A DNA stretch of 52,019 nt from NCBI GenBank assembly GCA_029267825.1, contig JAJUHO010000002.1:1-52019 (forward strand), given 5' to 3'. A program made the position numbers and the translations under genes. How positions within the stretch are numbered: the stretch's first letter is position 1; each line of letters opens with the position of its first letter. The notes below the pieces were generated by a model. That model was not told the DNA's origin, ran no database searches, and worked only from the letters and a program-made list of their open reading frames with translations. This stretch comes from Oscillospiraceae bacterium. Its GTDB lineage: Bacteria > Bacillota > Clostridia > Oscillospirales > Ruminococcaceae. Below are positions 10,600 through 22,341 of the stretch, one piece after another.

Positions 10600-11781
10600 T
10601 TAAACTTGCATTATGCTATCAATAAATCTTGTTGTCTTTTCTATTATAACATCCCACCGGTAGTGTTTATCAACATATTCGGCTCCGTTTTTTCCCATAG
10701 CTTCACGCAGGGATGGATTTTCATGCAAAAGGTCAAGGCAAAGGCAAAAATCCTCGTCACCGTAAAAATAAAGCCCGCCGTTGCTTTTTTCGCAATGTCC
10801 TTTTAAAACGGGGCAATGCCCGCTGACAAGCACCGGCTTCCCAAAAGCAAACGCATCAAGCACAACGATTGAAAGGCTTTCAAAATGTGACGGCAGCACA
10901 AACAACTCGCAATCCTTTAAAACCGAATACTTTTCCTCCTCCGAAACAAAGCCAAGCGATATTATATCCTCGTGTTCGGGCACAGGAATTATTTCCTTGC
11001 CGGTCAAGACAAGCTGAAGCTCGCCGCCATATCTTTTCTTGTATTCAAGGAAAAATTCAAAAAGCTCATCGCAGCCCTTTGCCGTATCAATTCTTCCCAT
11101 ATAAAGCATATACGGCTTTTTTAGTCCAAAATGCTCCTTTTCATCCGGAAGTGTTTCAGGCTTTGGCGGCTCTATTCCTATTCCCGTAAGGACATAAGGA
11201 ATATTTTCATTCTTAAAGTGCCTGTGGACAAATTCCATTTCCTCATCGGTATTGAAAATAATTCCTTTGGGCGAATTAAAAAGCACATCAAAGCATTTGA
11301 AATAAACCGGCTTTTCATCATGCGCAAACGGAACAAGAATTGCCTTGTCAGCTACCTCCAAAAGCCCTGCGGCAGTCGGGTGATAAAGATAGGTAAAGAA
11401 AACAAAAAGGTCGTATTTGTCCTTGTTTTCACGTATGAAATTTATAAGTCCGGTCGAAAGCGGGCCTTGCTCTTCAAGCCAAAGATTTGCCTGCCAGAGC
11501 ACATGGCGAGGATTATCAAATACAAGAGAGGCTATTTCCTCATAAGAACTCCTGTTAAAAGGCCTATCCAGCTTAAACCTGTGCACGGTCACTCCGTTTA
11601 TTGTTTCGGTGCCCTCAGGATAATAGTCCTCCCAGTTTATATAATCAAGCGATGTCGTAGTGGCCACATCTATGTCGTAAAACGGCAAAAGCCTTTCGGC
11701 ATAGGTTTTGCAATAGCTTTCCGCTCCGCCTATAATTTCATTTCCGTATCTTTGTATAACAAAGCAAAGCTTTTTTTTCAT
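10600..11781 (-). CDS. Glycosyltransferase, GT4-like
   Basis: MKKKLCFVIQRYGNEIIGGAESYCKTYAERL; KPYMLYMGRIDTAKGCDEL; FVLPSHFESLSIVVLDAFAFGKPVL. Confidence 0.85.
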   Translation of the reverse strand: MKKKLCFVIQRYGNEIIGGAESYCKTYAERLLPFYDIDVATTTSLDYINWEDYYPEGTETINGVTVHRFKLDRPFNRSSYEEIASLVFDNPRHVLWQANLWLEEQGPLSTGLINFIRENKDKYDLFVFFTYLYHPTAAGLLEVADKAILVPFAHDEKPVYFKCFDVLFNSPKGIIFNTDEEMEFVHRHFKNENIPYVLTGIGIEPPKPETLPDEKEHFGLKKPYMLYMGRIDTAKGCDELFEFFLEYKKRYGGELQLVLTGKEIIPVPEHEDIISLGFVSEEEKYSVLKDCELFVLPSHFESLSIVVLDAFAFGKPVLVSGHCPVLKGHCEKSNGGLYFYGDEDFCLCLDLLHENPSLREAMGKNGAEYVDKHYRWDVIIEKTTRFIDSIMQV

Positions 11782-11804
11782 AGTTTTTTTCCTTAATTTT
11801 TTCC

Positions 11805-12878
11805 TCAATCAAGCCAAGGGAGTATCAGCTCCGCAAAGGTTTTCTTAGTATTTTCAATATCAAAAAACGCAAGTCTTTCACGCTGTTTGGAAATTATCTC
11901 GCTTCGCAAATCTTCATCCGTCGCCGCAAGGTTTATAAGCTCGGCAACAAGCCTGTGGTCCTTTTCATTGAAGATTATTCCGCCTTTTCCAAGAGTATAT
12001 GGTATTGCAGTGGAATTATACGCTATTATAGGAATATCAAATGTCATTGCTTCAAGCAATGGCACGCAAAATCCCTCATGTTCGCTTTCGCAAAGGAAAA
12101 CATCCGCAAGAGTGTAGTACGCTATTATATCGGAAAAGCTGACGTGTCCTGAAAAATAAACATTCTTTACCGCATTTGCTGAAATGTAATCTTCAAGCGC
12201 TTGCTTGTAGGCCTCAAGCGCATTTGAAGATCCGACAAGAAACAGTCTGCTTTTTGGATTTATATATTTGTTGTAAAGGTGGAAGCTTTGTATTACATCC
12301 TCCTGCTTTTTATTGGGAGCAATTCTTCCCACAAAAAGTATATTGGTATATCCATCTTCACCGTAAAGTTCCAAAAGCTTTTTTGAAGGCTTTGTATTTA
12401 AATACTCGCTTTTATCAAATACAATCGGCAAAGTCGCAGTGTTCTTATAGCCAAGCTCGTCAAGTTCTTCCCTGTTGTAATCGCTGTCCGCAAGTGAAAA
12501 ATCAATATGCTTGGCAAGCATTTTAAGTTCTTCCCTGCCTGCACGGCACGCTCCTTGGACATGAGGAAATCCCTCGTAAAATTCCTCGGGGGTGATGTTA
12601 TGATAAACCATAAGTTTGCGTTTTACCTTTGCATCGATAACATAACGCGACATTTCGCTGCCTATTGACATATGAAAAATAAATATATCGGTCGGTTTGG
12701 GAATAAATTTATGGAAAGGCACGACCCTGTCCTTTACTTTATCGCCTATGCCTATTGAAACAATGTGATTCTCAAAACCATGGCTTGAAAGCACATCCGC
12801 CATGGCAAAAACATCGTTGCTCACTGCGTCGCCAAAAGTTATGCAGGGAGTAAGCTGTATTATTCTTGATTTTTTCAT
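11805..12878 (-). CDS. Glycosyltransferase, GT4-like
   Basis: NILFVGRIAPNKKQEDVIQSF; DVFLCESEHEGFCVPLLEAMTFDIPIIAY. Confidence 0.87.
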   Translation of the reverse strand: MKKSRIIQLTPCITFGDAVSNDVFAMADVLSSHGFENHIVSIGIGDKVKDRVVPFHKFIPKPTDIFIFHMSIGSEMSRYVIDAKVKRKLMVYHNITPEEFYEGFPHVQGACRAGREELKMLAKHIDFSLADSDYNREELDELGYKNTATLPIVFDKSEYLNTKPSKKLLELYGEDGYTNILFVGRIAPNKKQEDVIQSFHLYNKYINPKSRLFLVGSSNALEAYKQALEDYISANAVKNVYFSGHVSFSDIIAYYTLADVFLCESEHEGFCVPLLEAMTFDIPIIAYNSTAIPYTLGKGGIIFNEKDHRLVAELINLAATDEDLRSEIISKQRERLAFFDIENTKKTFAELILPWLD

Positions 12879-12890
12879 AAAGCTGTTCTC

Positions 12891-14306
12891 CTATTTCCTT
12901 GCAACAAGCGCATATTCCCTGTTGCCGTAAATAAGGTTATTAAGGGTATTTATTGCATTGTCAAGTTCCCCGTGCTGCGGAATCAAAGGAATTCTTACCT
13001 TTTCATCAGACGGCGTCATATATATAAGCTCGTTTTGAACAAAATTCTCACACTCGGCAATAAATTTTACCGCCTCAGGATGCACCGGCTTTGTATGCGA
13101 AGGGTCAAGATAAAAACATTCGGCATAAATCATAAGGCATTTGGGATTAAGGGTTTCAAGCACAAGGCAAGCTCCCTTTTCAAGCTTTTTGTACGCAAGC
13201 CTTACAAGCTCAACAAGCTGCTCGGTAGAAATATGCTCTATAACCTGTGCGCAGAAAATTCCGCCAAGCGAATTATCCTCACAACTCCTTAAATACTTTA
13301 TCCCGTCGCCAAGGACCGCATCAACTCCAGCTTCCTTGCAGCAGCGTATGTTTTCGGGAAGTATATCAACTCCCCTGCCCTTAATGCCGTTTTCGGCAAG
13401 AAGTTCAAGGAATTCTCCCCTGCCGCAGCCTATATCAAGGACATTTTGTCTGCCTCTGAAATATTCAATATAATGTTCCTGACGTTTTTTTATTTCTTCC
13501 TTGCTGCCCCTGAATTTGCTTTCAAAAAGGAAATAATCAAAATCATGCTTTTCGTTTGTATCAAAAACCTCTCCCACCGGCGAAAGTTCAGAAGAAGTTT
13601 CCATCAAAGCATCTCCGCTTTGAGTGGGATTTTTTGATAAAAGCATTTCCTCAACTCTATGCAATCTTGCCGCAACCGCAGTATTTATGGATTCCAATCT
13701 GTTTTGCCTTTGAGCATAACTGTTTTCCAAATCTGCAAATTTCTTTTCATATTCCGCCATTGTTTCCTTTATTCCAGCTTCAAGGCTTTCCTTATAATTA
13801 TCGACAATTTGCTTCATTTCCAAATTCATTTTTTGGACAAGGCCTTTGAGCTGGGCATTTTCATTTGAAACCGCAGACATTCTCATAAGCAGTTCGGCAT
13901 TTTCATTTTTAAGCTCGGAATATGCATTTGCAAGCACGGACAAGGAATTTGAAACATTTGCATTAAAAATATTCTGCTGGTCAAAAACATGCTTTACATA
14001 AAAATAAGTAAGCTTGCGCATAACCTTGTTTAAAAATACACGCAACCTGCCCTTTATTCCCCCCTGAGGCGGAATCGGCCACCAATACTTAATATTTGAA
14101 GTTGCCGCAACTCCAGCAACTGCCCCAAAAACGGGAGCAGAAAACTCCGAAGCCTGTTTTGTAACCTTTATTTGCAATGGCCTTGAAAGCTTTTTGAGCT
14201 CATCAATATCATATCCGCGCGATTTCATATTTTCATGGATTTGCTCCATGATTTTCTTTATATCGACTTTATCCGAATCAAAAATTATTTCCGGCTTATC
14301 GTACAT
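12891..14306 (-). CDS. Coiled-coil plus class I SAM-dependent methyltransferase, candidate polysaccharide chain-terminating methyltransferase
   Basis: N-terminal VDIKKIMEQIHENMKSRGYD, long heptad-like region, then FRGSKEEIKKRQEHYIEYFRGRQNVLDIGCGRGEFLELL and FCAQVIEHISTEQLVELVRLAYKKLEKGACLVLETLNP. Confidence 0.8.
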   Translation of the reverse strand: MYDKPEIIFDSDKVDIKKIMEQIHENMKSRGYDIDELKKLSRPLQIKVTKQASEFSAPVFGAVAGVAATSNIKYWWPIPPQGGIKGRLRVFLNKVMRKLTYFYVKHVFDQQNIFNANVSNSLSVLANAYSELKNENAELLMRMSAVSNENAQLKGLVQKMNLEMKQIVDNYKESLEAGIKETMAEYEKKFADLENSYAQRQNRLESINTAVAARLHRVEEMLLSKNPTQSGDALMETSSELSPVGEVFDTNEKHDFDYFLFESKFRGSKEEIKKRQEHYIEYFRGRQNVLDIGCGRGEFLELLAENGIKGRGVDILPENIRCCKEAGVDAVLGDGIKYLRSCEDNSLGGIFCAQVIEHISTEQLVELVRLAYKKLEKGACLVLETLNPKCLMIYAECFYLDPSHTKPVHPEAVKFIAECENFVQNELIYMTPSDEKVRIPLIPQHGELDNAINTLNNLIYGNREYALVARK

Positions 14307-14320
14307 AATAAAACTCCTCA

Positions 14321-15562
14321 TCAGTTGATTATCCAGCGATGCACGGGGCGCGCCATGCCAACGTCCTTAATCGGCGAGGCGGTGAAAAATTCCGCGCGCT
14401 TTAATATATAATCAAAGGGCGTTCCCCTTTCATCATGTGCGGCAACATCAATCCAATAGCTCCCCTCAATAAATCCAAGCCTTTCAATTGAGCAAGTAAC
14501 CGTTCCGCTGTCATTTATCTTACATTCTCCGCCATCTATATATGTGTTTGTACCATAGCGCTGAATTCCATCCGAACCAAAAATGCCTATCCCGAAGCAT
14601 ACCTGCCCAACCGGTTTGTTCACTTTATAGGAAATCACTATGTCCATAGCATCCTCAACGTCAAAAACAGCACGCTTTTCACCGCTTTTTGAAAGCAAAA
14701 CAACATCGGTTATTTCAATGCTCCTATCTCCCCAGCGGTTTTCAGTTTCCTGTTTTTTCTCTTCCCTTTCTTCGGAAGAGCCTTGCTTTTCAGCCTTTTG
14801 TTCAACCGCCCTTTCATTAGCCTCCTCGGCCATCTTGGCAAGGTAGGACGTAATTACCGGCTTTGGAACGCCCTGTTCCCTTATTACTCCCCCGTCAAGC
14901 CATATCACCCTGTCGCATATCCTTTCAATGGTTGCAAGGTCATGGCTTACGATTACAATTGTAACGCCGTTTTTCTTAAATTCAACTATCTTGTCAAAGC
15001 ATTTTTTCTGGAAATTTGAATCTCCCACGGCAAGAATTTCATCAATTAAAAGGATTTCAGGCTTTACATGGATTGCAACCGAAAAAGCAAGGCGCATATA
15101 CATTCCCGAAGAATAAGTTCTAACCGGATTGTCTATAAATTCCCCAAGCTCGGAAAATTCAATTATATCATCCAAAAGGGCATCTATCTCACGTTTTTTC
15201 ATGCCAAAAATGGAAGCGTTTGTGTAAATATTCTCCCTGCCGGTAAAATCAGGATGAAAGCCTGCCCCAAGCTCCAAAAGGCTTGAAACCTGTCCGTTTA
15301 CCGTTATGCTGCCTTTTTCGGGATAAATTATCCTTGTAAAAAGCTTGAGCAGCGTGGATTTGCCACAGCCGTTCTGGCCTATAAGCCCAACTGCCTCACC
15401 TTTATAAATATCAACCGAAACATCTCTCAGCGCCCAAAATTCCTCATATGATTTTTTAACTATCGACAATGCCCTGTCCTTTAATGTCATAGGCTTGTCT
15501 TTGTAAATTTTAAAATGCTTGCCCACCCCGACGGCGGAAATGGCAATTTGTCTATCTCCCAT
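14321..15562 (-). CDS. wzt: Polysaccharide ABC exporter ATP-binding protein with C-terminal Wzt_C-like carbohydrate-binding domain
   Basis: Walker A GLIGQNGCGKSTLLKL; signature RTYSSGMYMRLAFSVA; C-terminal ~140 aa beta-rich extension (WGDRSIEITDVVLLSKSGEKRAVF...). Confidence 0.88.
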   Translation of the reverse strand: MGDRQIAISAVGVGKHFKIYKDKPMTLKDRALSIVKKSYEEFWALRDVSVDIYKGEAVGLIGQNGCGKSTLLKLFTRIIYPEKGSITVNGQVSSLLELGAGFHPDFTGRENIYTNASIFGMKKREIDALLDDIIEFSELGEFIDNPVRTYSSGMYMRLAFSVAIHVKPEILLIDEILAVGDSNFQKKCFDKIVEFKKNGVTIVIVSHDLATIERICDRVIWLDGGVIREQGVPKPVITSYLAKMAEEANERAVEQKAEKQGSSEEREEKKQETENRWGDRSIEITDVVLLSKSGEKRAVFDVEDAMDIVISYKVNKPVGQVCFGIGIFGSDGIQRYGTNTYIDGGECKINDSGTVTCSIERLGFIEGSYWIDVAAHDERGTPFDYILKRAEFFTASPIKDVGMARPVHRWIIN

Positions 15563-15563
15563 T

Positions 15564-16340
15564 TTAAAGCTCCTCCGCAAAGGATTTTTGAAGCTTGTCA
15601 AAAACAAAAGCCCCAAAAACAAAAACCACAACAGAAAGCACCGTCACATACAAAAATCCATTAAGCGACGGAAGCCTTGAATACATCAAAACATCCCGAT
15701 ATGCCGAAACAAACTGCGTCATGGGGTTGATTTTAAGTATTTCCTGCACGTTCTCCGGAAAAATTTTTAAGCTGTAAACAACCGGAGTCAAATAAAACCA
15801 CGCCATCGTCACAATTGAAATTATATGTTCCAAATCCCTGAAAAAAACATATGCCGCCGAAAGAAAAAGGCAGAATCCCGTCGTAAAAAGATAATTTACA
15901 AGCATTACCACAGGCAGAAAAAGCACGCTTGGCCCAATCTTTATCCCGGTTAAAATAAGCGCCGGAAAAACTATTACAAGCCCGAAAAGATAGTTTACAA
16001 TCCCGGTCGTCGAAACACTTATAGGCAAAATCATCCTCGGAAAGTAAATCTTCTTGACAAGGTTTGCATTTCCAACAACACATGTGGTTGACATCTGCAC
16101 GGATGAAACAAAATAAATCCACGGCAAAAGCCCCACAAACACAAACATGGGGTAATTTTCCTCAGACATTTTCAGCAAATAAGGGAAAACTATGGAATAT
16201 ATTACAAGCTGCATCAGCGGATTTATAAAAGTCCACAAAAATCCCAAAAACGACCCGCGGTATCTTGAACGCAGGTCTTTTTTAACGGAAGATATAAGCA
16301 TTTCCTTATAATCAAAAATTTCCCTAAATCGGCTTAACAT
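15564..16340 (-). CDS. wzm: Polysaccharide ABC exporter permease (ABC-2 type)
   Basis: LRSRYRGSFLGFLWTFINPLMQLVIYSIVFPYLLKM; next to wzt; start at 16340 with SD GGAGGAAAAC. Confidence 0.9.
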   Translation of the reverse strand: MLSRFREIFDYKEMLISSVKKDLRSRYRGSFLGFLWTFINPLMQLVIYSIVFPYLLKMSEENYPMFVFVGLLPWIYFVSSVQMSTTCVVGNANLVKKIYFPRMILPISVSTTGIVNYLFGLVIVFPALILTGIKIGPSVLFLPVVMLVNYLFTTGFCLFLSAAYVFFRDLEHIISIVTMAWFYLTPVVYSLKIFPENVQEILKINPMTQFVSAYRDVLMYSRLPSLNGFLYVTVLSVVVFVFGAFVFDKLQKSFAEEL

Positions 16341-17269
16341 GTTTTCCTCCAAAAATCAAGGGTATCCGAAAGAGTTTTGTCCAAATCAATCTCCGGCATC
16401 CATCCCGTGTCCTTTTTAATTTCGGATATGTCCGCACAAATCTTGGGCGCATCTATCGGGCGGAGCTTTTCCTTATCCACTTCAACCCTTATTTTGGCCT
16501 CAGAAAGCTTTAATATCCTGCCAAGCAGCTCCTCTATGCTGCAAACCGTTCCGCCGCCGACATTATAGGTCTTCCCAGAAACGCCTTTCTCCACCAAAAG
16601 CCGATATGCCCTTGCAACATCCCTGACATCTGTAAAATCCCTTACCGCCGAAAGGTTTCCAACATAAATAACAGGCTCTTTAAGCCCCTTTTCTATCAAT
16701 GCCACCTGTCGGCAAAAATCCGATGCCACAAAAGTCTGCGCCTGCATGGGGCCGATATGGTTAAATGCCCTGACGGAAATCATATCGGTTCCATATGCCT
16801 TAAAATAAAGCCCGCCCACAAGGTTTTGCGCAAGCTTGCTTACGGCGTAAATATTTGCCGGACGCACTGGATTGCTTTCTTTTATGGGAATTTCCTCGCC
16901 AAGAACATTCCCGTACTCCTCCCCAGAGCCTATAAGCAAAATCCTTGCCTTGGAATTTGTTTCACGAACAGCTTCAAGCACATTGATTGCGCCAATTACA
17001 TTTACATTCATTGTAAGCTGCGGCTTTTTCCATGAAAGGGCCGCGGAGCTTTGCGCGGCAAGGTGATAAACACAATCGGGGCGGATTTTCCCAAAAAGGG
17101 AAAAAACCGCCTCCATGTCAGTGATATCAAGATTAAAAACCTCCGCGCTCGGATTGTCTATCTTTTCGCCTTCAAGCTTTGTGGCAAAGACCTTAACTCC
17201 AGAGCTTTCAAGCTCACTTAGCAAATAATGTCCGGCAAAGCCTCCGGCGCCCACAACCAGCGCACGCAT
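16334..17269 (-). CDS. rmd: NAD-dependent epimerase/reductase, likely GDP-4-dehydro-6-deoxy-D-mannose reductase
   Basis: MRALVVGAGGFAGHYLLSELE; YxxxK motif YAVSKLAQNLVG; adjacent to gmd. Confidence 0.8.
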   Translation of the reverse strand: MRALVVGAGGFAGHYLLSELESSGVKVFATKLEGEKIDNPSAEVFNLDITDMEAVFSLFGKIRPDCVYHLAAQSSAALSWKKPQLTMNVNVIGAINVLEAVRETNSKARILLIGSGEEYGNVLGEEIPIKESNPVRPANIYAVSKLAQNLVGGLYFKAYGTDMISVRAFNHIGPMQAQTFVASDFCRQVALIEKGLKEPVIYVGNLSAVRDFTDVRDVARAYRLLVEKGVSGKTYNVGGGTVCSIEELLGRILKLSEAKIRVEVDKEKLRPIDAPKICADISEIKKDTGWMPEIDLDKTLSDTLDFWRKTC

Positions 17270-17270
17270 T

Positions 17271-19321
<2,051 letters not shown>

Positions 19322-19387
19322 TTTATTTTTCCTCCAAACTTTCCTCCAAAAATCTACAAAACACAATTTTTGCAGTATACACTAAAT

Positions 19388-19415
19388 ATTATATCACTTT
19401 TTTGGAATGAATCAA
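19388..19415 (-). promoter_or_regulatory. Predicted promoter of the manC-gmd-rmd-wzm-wzt operon
   Basis: Minus strand TTGATT - 16 nt - TATAAT upstream of manC. Confidence 0.6.
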
Positions 19416-19532
19416 CAATTTTTTATATATTTTTTCGCAATAGTTCTTTTGCAGTATTTCATCATATAATATGTGTAAAAAATCCGTAAATATAAACAAT
19501 AATAAAAATCACAGTGCAATATAGTATTATAG

Positions 19533-19561
19533 TTGCTTTTTATAAAAAAATATTATATTAT
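19533..19561 (+). promoter_or_regulatory. Predicted promoter of the divergent glycosyltransferase
   Basis: TTGCTT - 17 nt - TATTAT. Confidence 0.5.
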
Positions 19562-19587
19562 GTTTAAAGAAATTTTTCGAAAGGCTT

Positions 19588-20871
19588 TTGGCAGATATGA
19601 GGATAAAGAAGACTATAATAAATACAATTTGCACGCTTGGGGATAAATTAAAACCTTTTTTGATAAAAATACTTCCGCTGCGCTTTCTTAAAAAAATAAA
19701 GGGAGGCCTTATAAATTCGGCTTACGGCAAAAATCCTAAAATTCCGTTTCAAAAAGACGCATATCCGTTTGGAATAAATCTTATAGGATATATAAAAGCT
19801 CAAATGGGACTTGGACAGGGTTGCCGGCTGATTGCCTCAGCCATAAAGGAAAGCGGGATTCCTTTCCTGATAATGGACACAAGAGTCGGAAATCCCTTCA
19901 ACCACAGCGACTGCTCATGGGACAGCCATATAAAAAGCTCTCCCGTTTACAACATAAACATTTTTCACATAAACGCTGAACAAATGCCGCATTTGCAGCT
20001 CTCCCTGCCATCCGGCACGCTTGACAAAAGGTACAACATCGGCATTTGGCTTTGGGAACTGCCGGACTTTCCCGACGAATGGTGCGGGGCTTTTTCGCTC
20101 GTAGATGAAATTTGGGCGCCATCGGAATTCAACTGCGAAAGCATAAGAAAAAAATCCCCCGTTCCGGTAACGCTTATTCCTTATGGAATTGAGGCTGAAT
20201 ACGATGAGGCTTTTGACAGGGATTACTTTTCTCTGCCAAAGGAAATGTTCCTTTTTCTTTCAATGTACGATTCAAATTCAACCATTCAGCGCAAAAATCC
20301 TATAGGAGCAATAAAAGCCTTTAAAAAAGCCTTTCCCGCATCCGAAAAAGGCGTTGGCCTTATAATAAAAATAAACAATCCAAAAGAAGAAGATTTAAAG
20401 CTTATCGAAGATGAACTTAAAGGCTATGAAAATATTTTTATAATAAAAAATACTCTTTCAAAAGTGGAAGTAAATTCGCTTATAAAATGCGCCGATGCTT
20501 TTGTTTCACTTCACCGTGCGGAAGGCTTTGGCCTTGTTATAGCCGAGGCAATGCTGCTTGGTACGCCTGTAATCGCCACAAACTGGTCTGCAAATGTGGA
20601 TTTTATGAACAGCGAAAATTCCTGTCCTGTTTCCTATGAATTAAAGCAGCTTGGAGAGGATTATTTCTTTTACAAGGCATATCAGCACTGGGCCGAACCT
20701 GACATAAGCCACGCAGCGGAATATATGAAAAAGCTATTTTCCGATAAAGAATATGGCAAAATGATTTCAAAAAACGCAAGGGATTTTATACAAAAGAATT
20801 TTTCCGTGCAAAAATCAGCTGAAAAAATAAAATCAAGAATTGATGAAATTATACAAGAAAACAAAACTTAA
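19588..20871 (+). CDS. Glycosyltransferase, GT4-like, divergent from the polysaccharide operon
   Basis: FLSMYDSNSTIQRKNPIGAIKAFKKAF; DAFVSLHRAEGFGLVIAEAMLLGTPVIATNWSANVDFM; start is TTG 19588 or ATG 19597. Confidence 0.87.
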   Translation: MADMRIKKTIINTICTLGDKLKPFLIKILPLRFLKKIKGGLINSAYGKNPKIPFQKDAYPFGINLIGYIKAQMGLGQGCRLIASAIKESGIPFLIMDTRVGNPFNHSDCSWDSHIKSSPVYNINIFHINAEQMPHLQLSLPSGTLDKRYNIGIWLWELPDFPDEWCGAFSLVDEIWAPSEFNCESIRKKSPVPVTLIPYGIEAEYDEAFDRDYFSLPKEMFLFLSMYDSNSTIQRKNPIGAIKAFKKAFPASEKGVGLIIKINNPKEEDLKLIEDELKGYENIFIIKNTLSKVEVNSLIKCADAFVSLHRAEGFGLVIAEAMLLGTPVIATNWSANVDFMNSENSCPVSYELKQLGEDYFFYKAYQHWAEPDISHAAEYMKKLFSDKEYGKMISKNARDFIQKNFSVQKSAEKIKSRIDEIIQENKT

Positions 20872-20956
20872 AGCATATTGCATTCATCAGCCTTATATGG
20901 TATAATGCAGCGTAATCCGCCAAGCGGTGGAAAATATATAAAAACATCAAGGGGTA

Positions 20957-22330
20957 ATGCTTAAAATGCCTGTCCTACACGCAAAAAACAAACCTTTTCA
21001 TCCAACGAAACTGATAGTTTTGAGTTTTATTCTCGTAATAATAGTCGGCACTTTCCTGCTGATGCTTCCGATTTCTTCACGTCGGCATGAATTTACACCT
21101 CTTATAACTGCGCTTTTTACTGCCACTTCGGCCACCTGTGTGACCGGACTTGTTGTCGTTGACACATATACTCACTGGAACGCATTTGGCCAGTTGATAA
21201 TCCTGATTATGATACAAATAGGCGGAATAGGACTTGTAACTTTTGCATCTTTTTTCAACTTGATAATAGGCAAAAAAATGGGACTTAGAACCATGCAGCT
21301 TGCAAGCGAATCTGTAAGCATGGGAGGATTTGACGACATAAAAAAACTGCTGATATCCATTATGAAAATATGCCTCAGCTTTGAGGGCGCTGGAGCGCTT
21401 TTGCTGATGATTGTTTTCGTCCCCAAATACGGGCTGCGCGGAATTTGGATTTCGGTTTTTCTCTCCATTTCGGCATTTTGCAATGCCGGATTTGACCCGC
21501 TTGGCTTTGAGGGCGAATTTTGCAGCCTTATGAACTATGCGGACAATCCAATAGTCACAATAACAATCATGCTCCTGATAGTATGCGGCGGACTTGGCTT
21601 TGTGGTCTGGAACGACCTTGCACAATATAAAAAGACCGGAAAACTGATTTTGCATACAAAGGTCGTTCTTCTTGGAACCGCCATACTGATTGCTTTCGGC
21701 ACGCTTTCAGTCTTGATTTTGGAATGGAACAACCCACATACTCTCGGCGGACTTAATTTCTTTCAAAAACTTATAAGAGCGCTTTTTCAATCAATAACCT
21801 ATCGTACAGCCGGATTTAACACAATTCCAATAAACGAAATGTATTCGCACACAAAAATTATCGGCGCCGCAATGATGTTGATAGGTGCAGCTCCCGGCTC
21901 CACCGGCGGCGGCATAAAGGTTACAACCTTTATGGTGCTTCTTATGACTGTCGTGAGCGTTATCAAAAATCAGCAGGACACAATTATGCTCAAAAGAAAA
22001 GTCGATAAGGACGTTGTGTACAGGTCTATTGCAATTTCTGCACTTGCAGCTCTTGTGGTAACAATTACAACTGCAATAATAATGTACACAAACAACGGCG
22101 TCAGAATACATGGCGTTGATGCGCTTTTTGAATCCGTTTCCGCTTTTGCAACTGTCGGATTAAGCGCAGGCGCAACTCTTTTAGTAAACAAGATATCACT
22201 TGTTTCAATGATAATTACCATGTTTATAGGTCGTGTTGGCCCTGTTTCATTTATGGCTTCACTGCTGCTGGGACGTGAAGGAAATTCCAAAAACCAAGTT
22301 GTCCCCGAAGGCAAAGTGCTTGTCGGATAA
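20957..22330 (+). CDS. ktrB: TrkH/KtrB-family potassium uptake membrane subunit
   Basis: TSATCVTGLVVVDTYTHW, YRTAGFNT, GAAPGSTGGGIKVTT selectivity-filter-like motifs. Confidence 0.92.
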   Translation: MLKMPVLHAKNKPFHPTKLIVLSFILVIIVGTFLLMLPISSRRHEFTPLITALFTATSATCVTGLVVVDTYTHWNAFGQLIILIMIQIGGIGLVTFASFFNLIIGKKMGLRTMQLASESVSMGGFDDIKKLLISIMKICLSFEGAGALLLMIVFVPKYGLRGIWISVFLSISAFCNAGFDPLGFEGEFCSLMNYADNPIVTITIMLLIVCGGLGFVVWNDLAQYKKTGKLILHTKVVLLGTAILIAFGTLSVLILEWNNPHTLGGLNFFQKLIRALFQSITYRTAGFNTIPINEMYSHTKIIGAAMMLIGAAPGSTGGGIKVTTFMVLLMTVVSVIKNQQDTIMLKRKVDKDVVYRSIAISALAALVVTITTAIIMYTNNGVRIHGVDALFESVSAFATVGLSAGATLLVNKISLVSMIITMFIGRVGPVSFMASLLLGREGNSKNQVVPEGKVLVG

Positions 22331-22341
22331 GGAGGATTTTT

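Noticed and set aside
20957-22330. Orphan KtrB as an unusual single-subunit K+ system
   Set aside because: The KtrA/TrkA partner is often encoded elsewhere; absence from this window is not informative.
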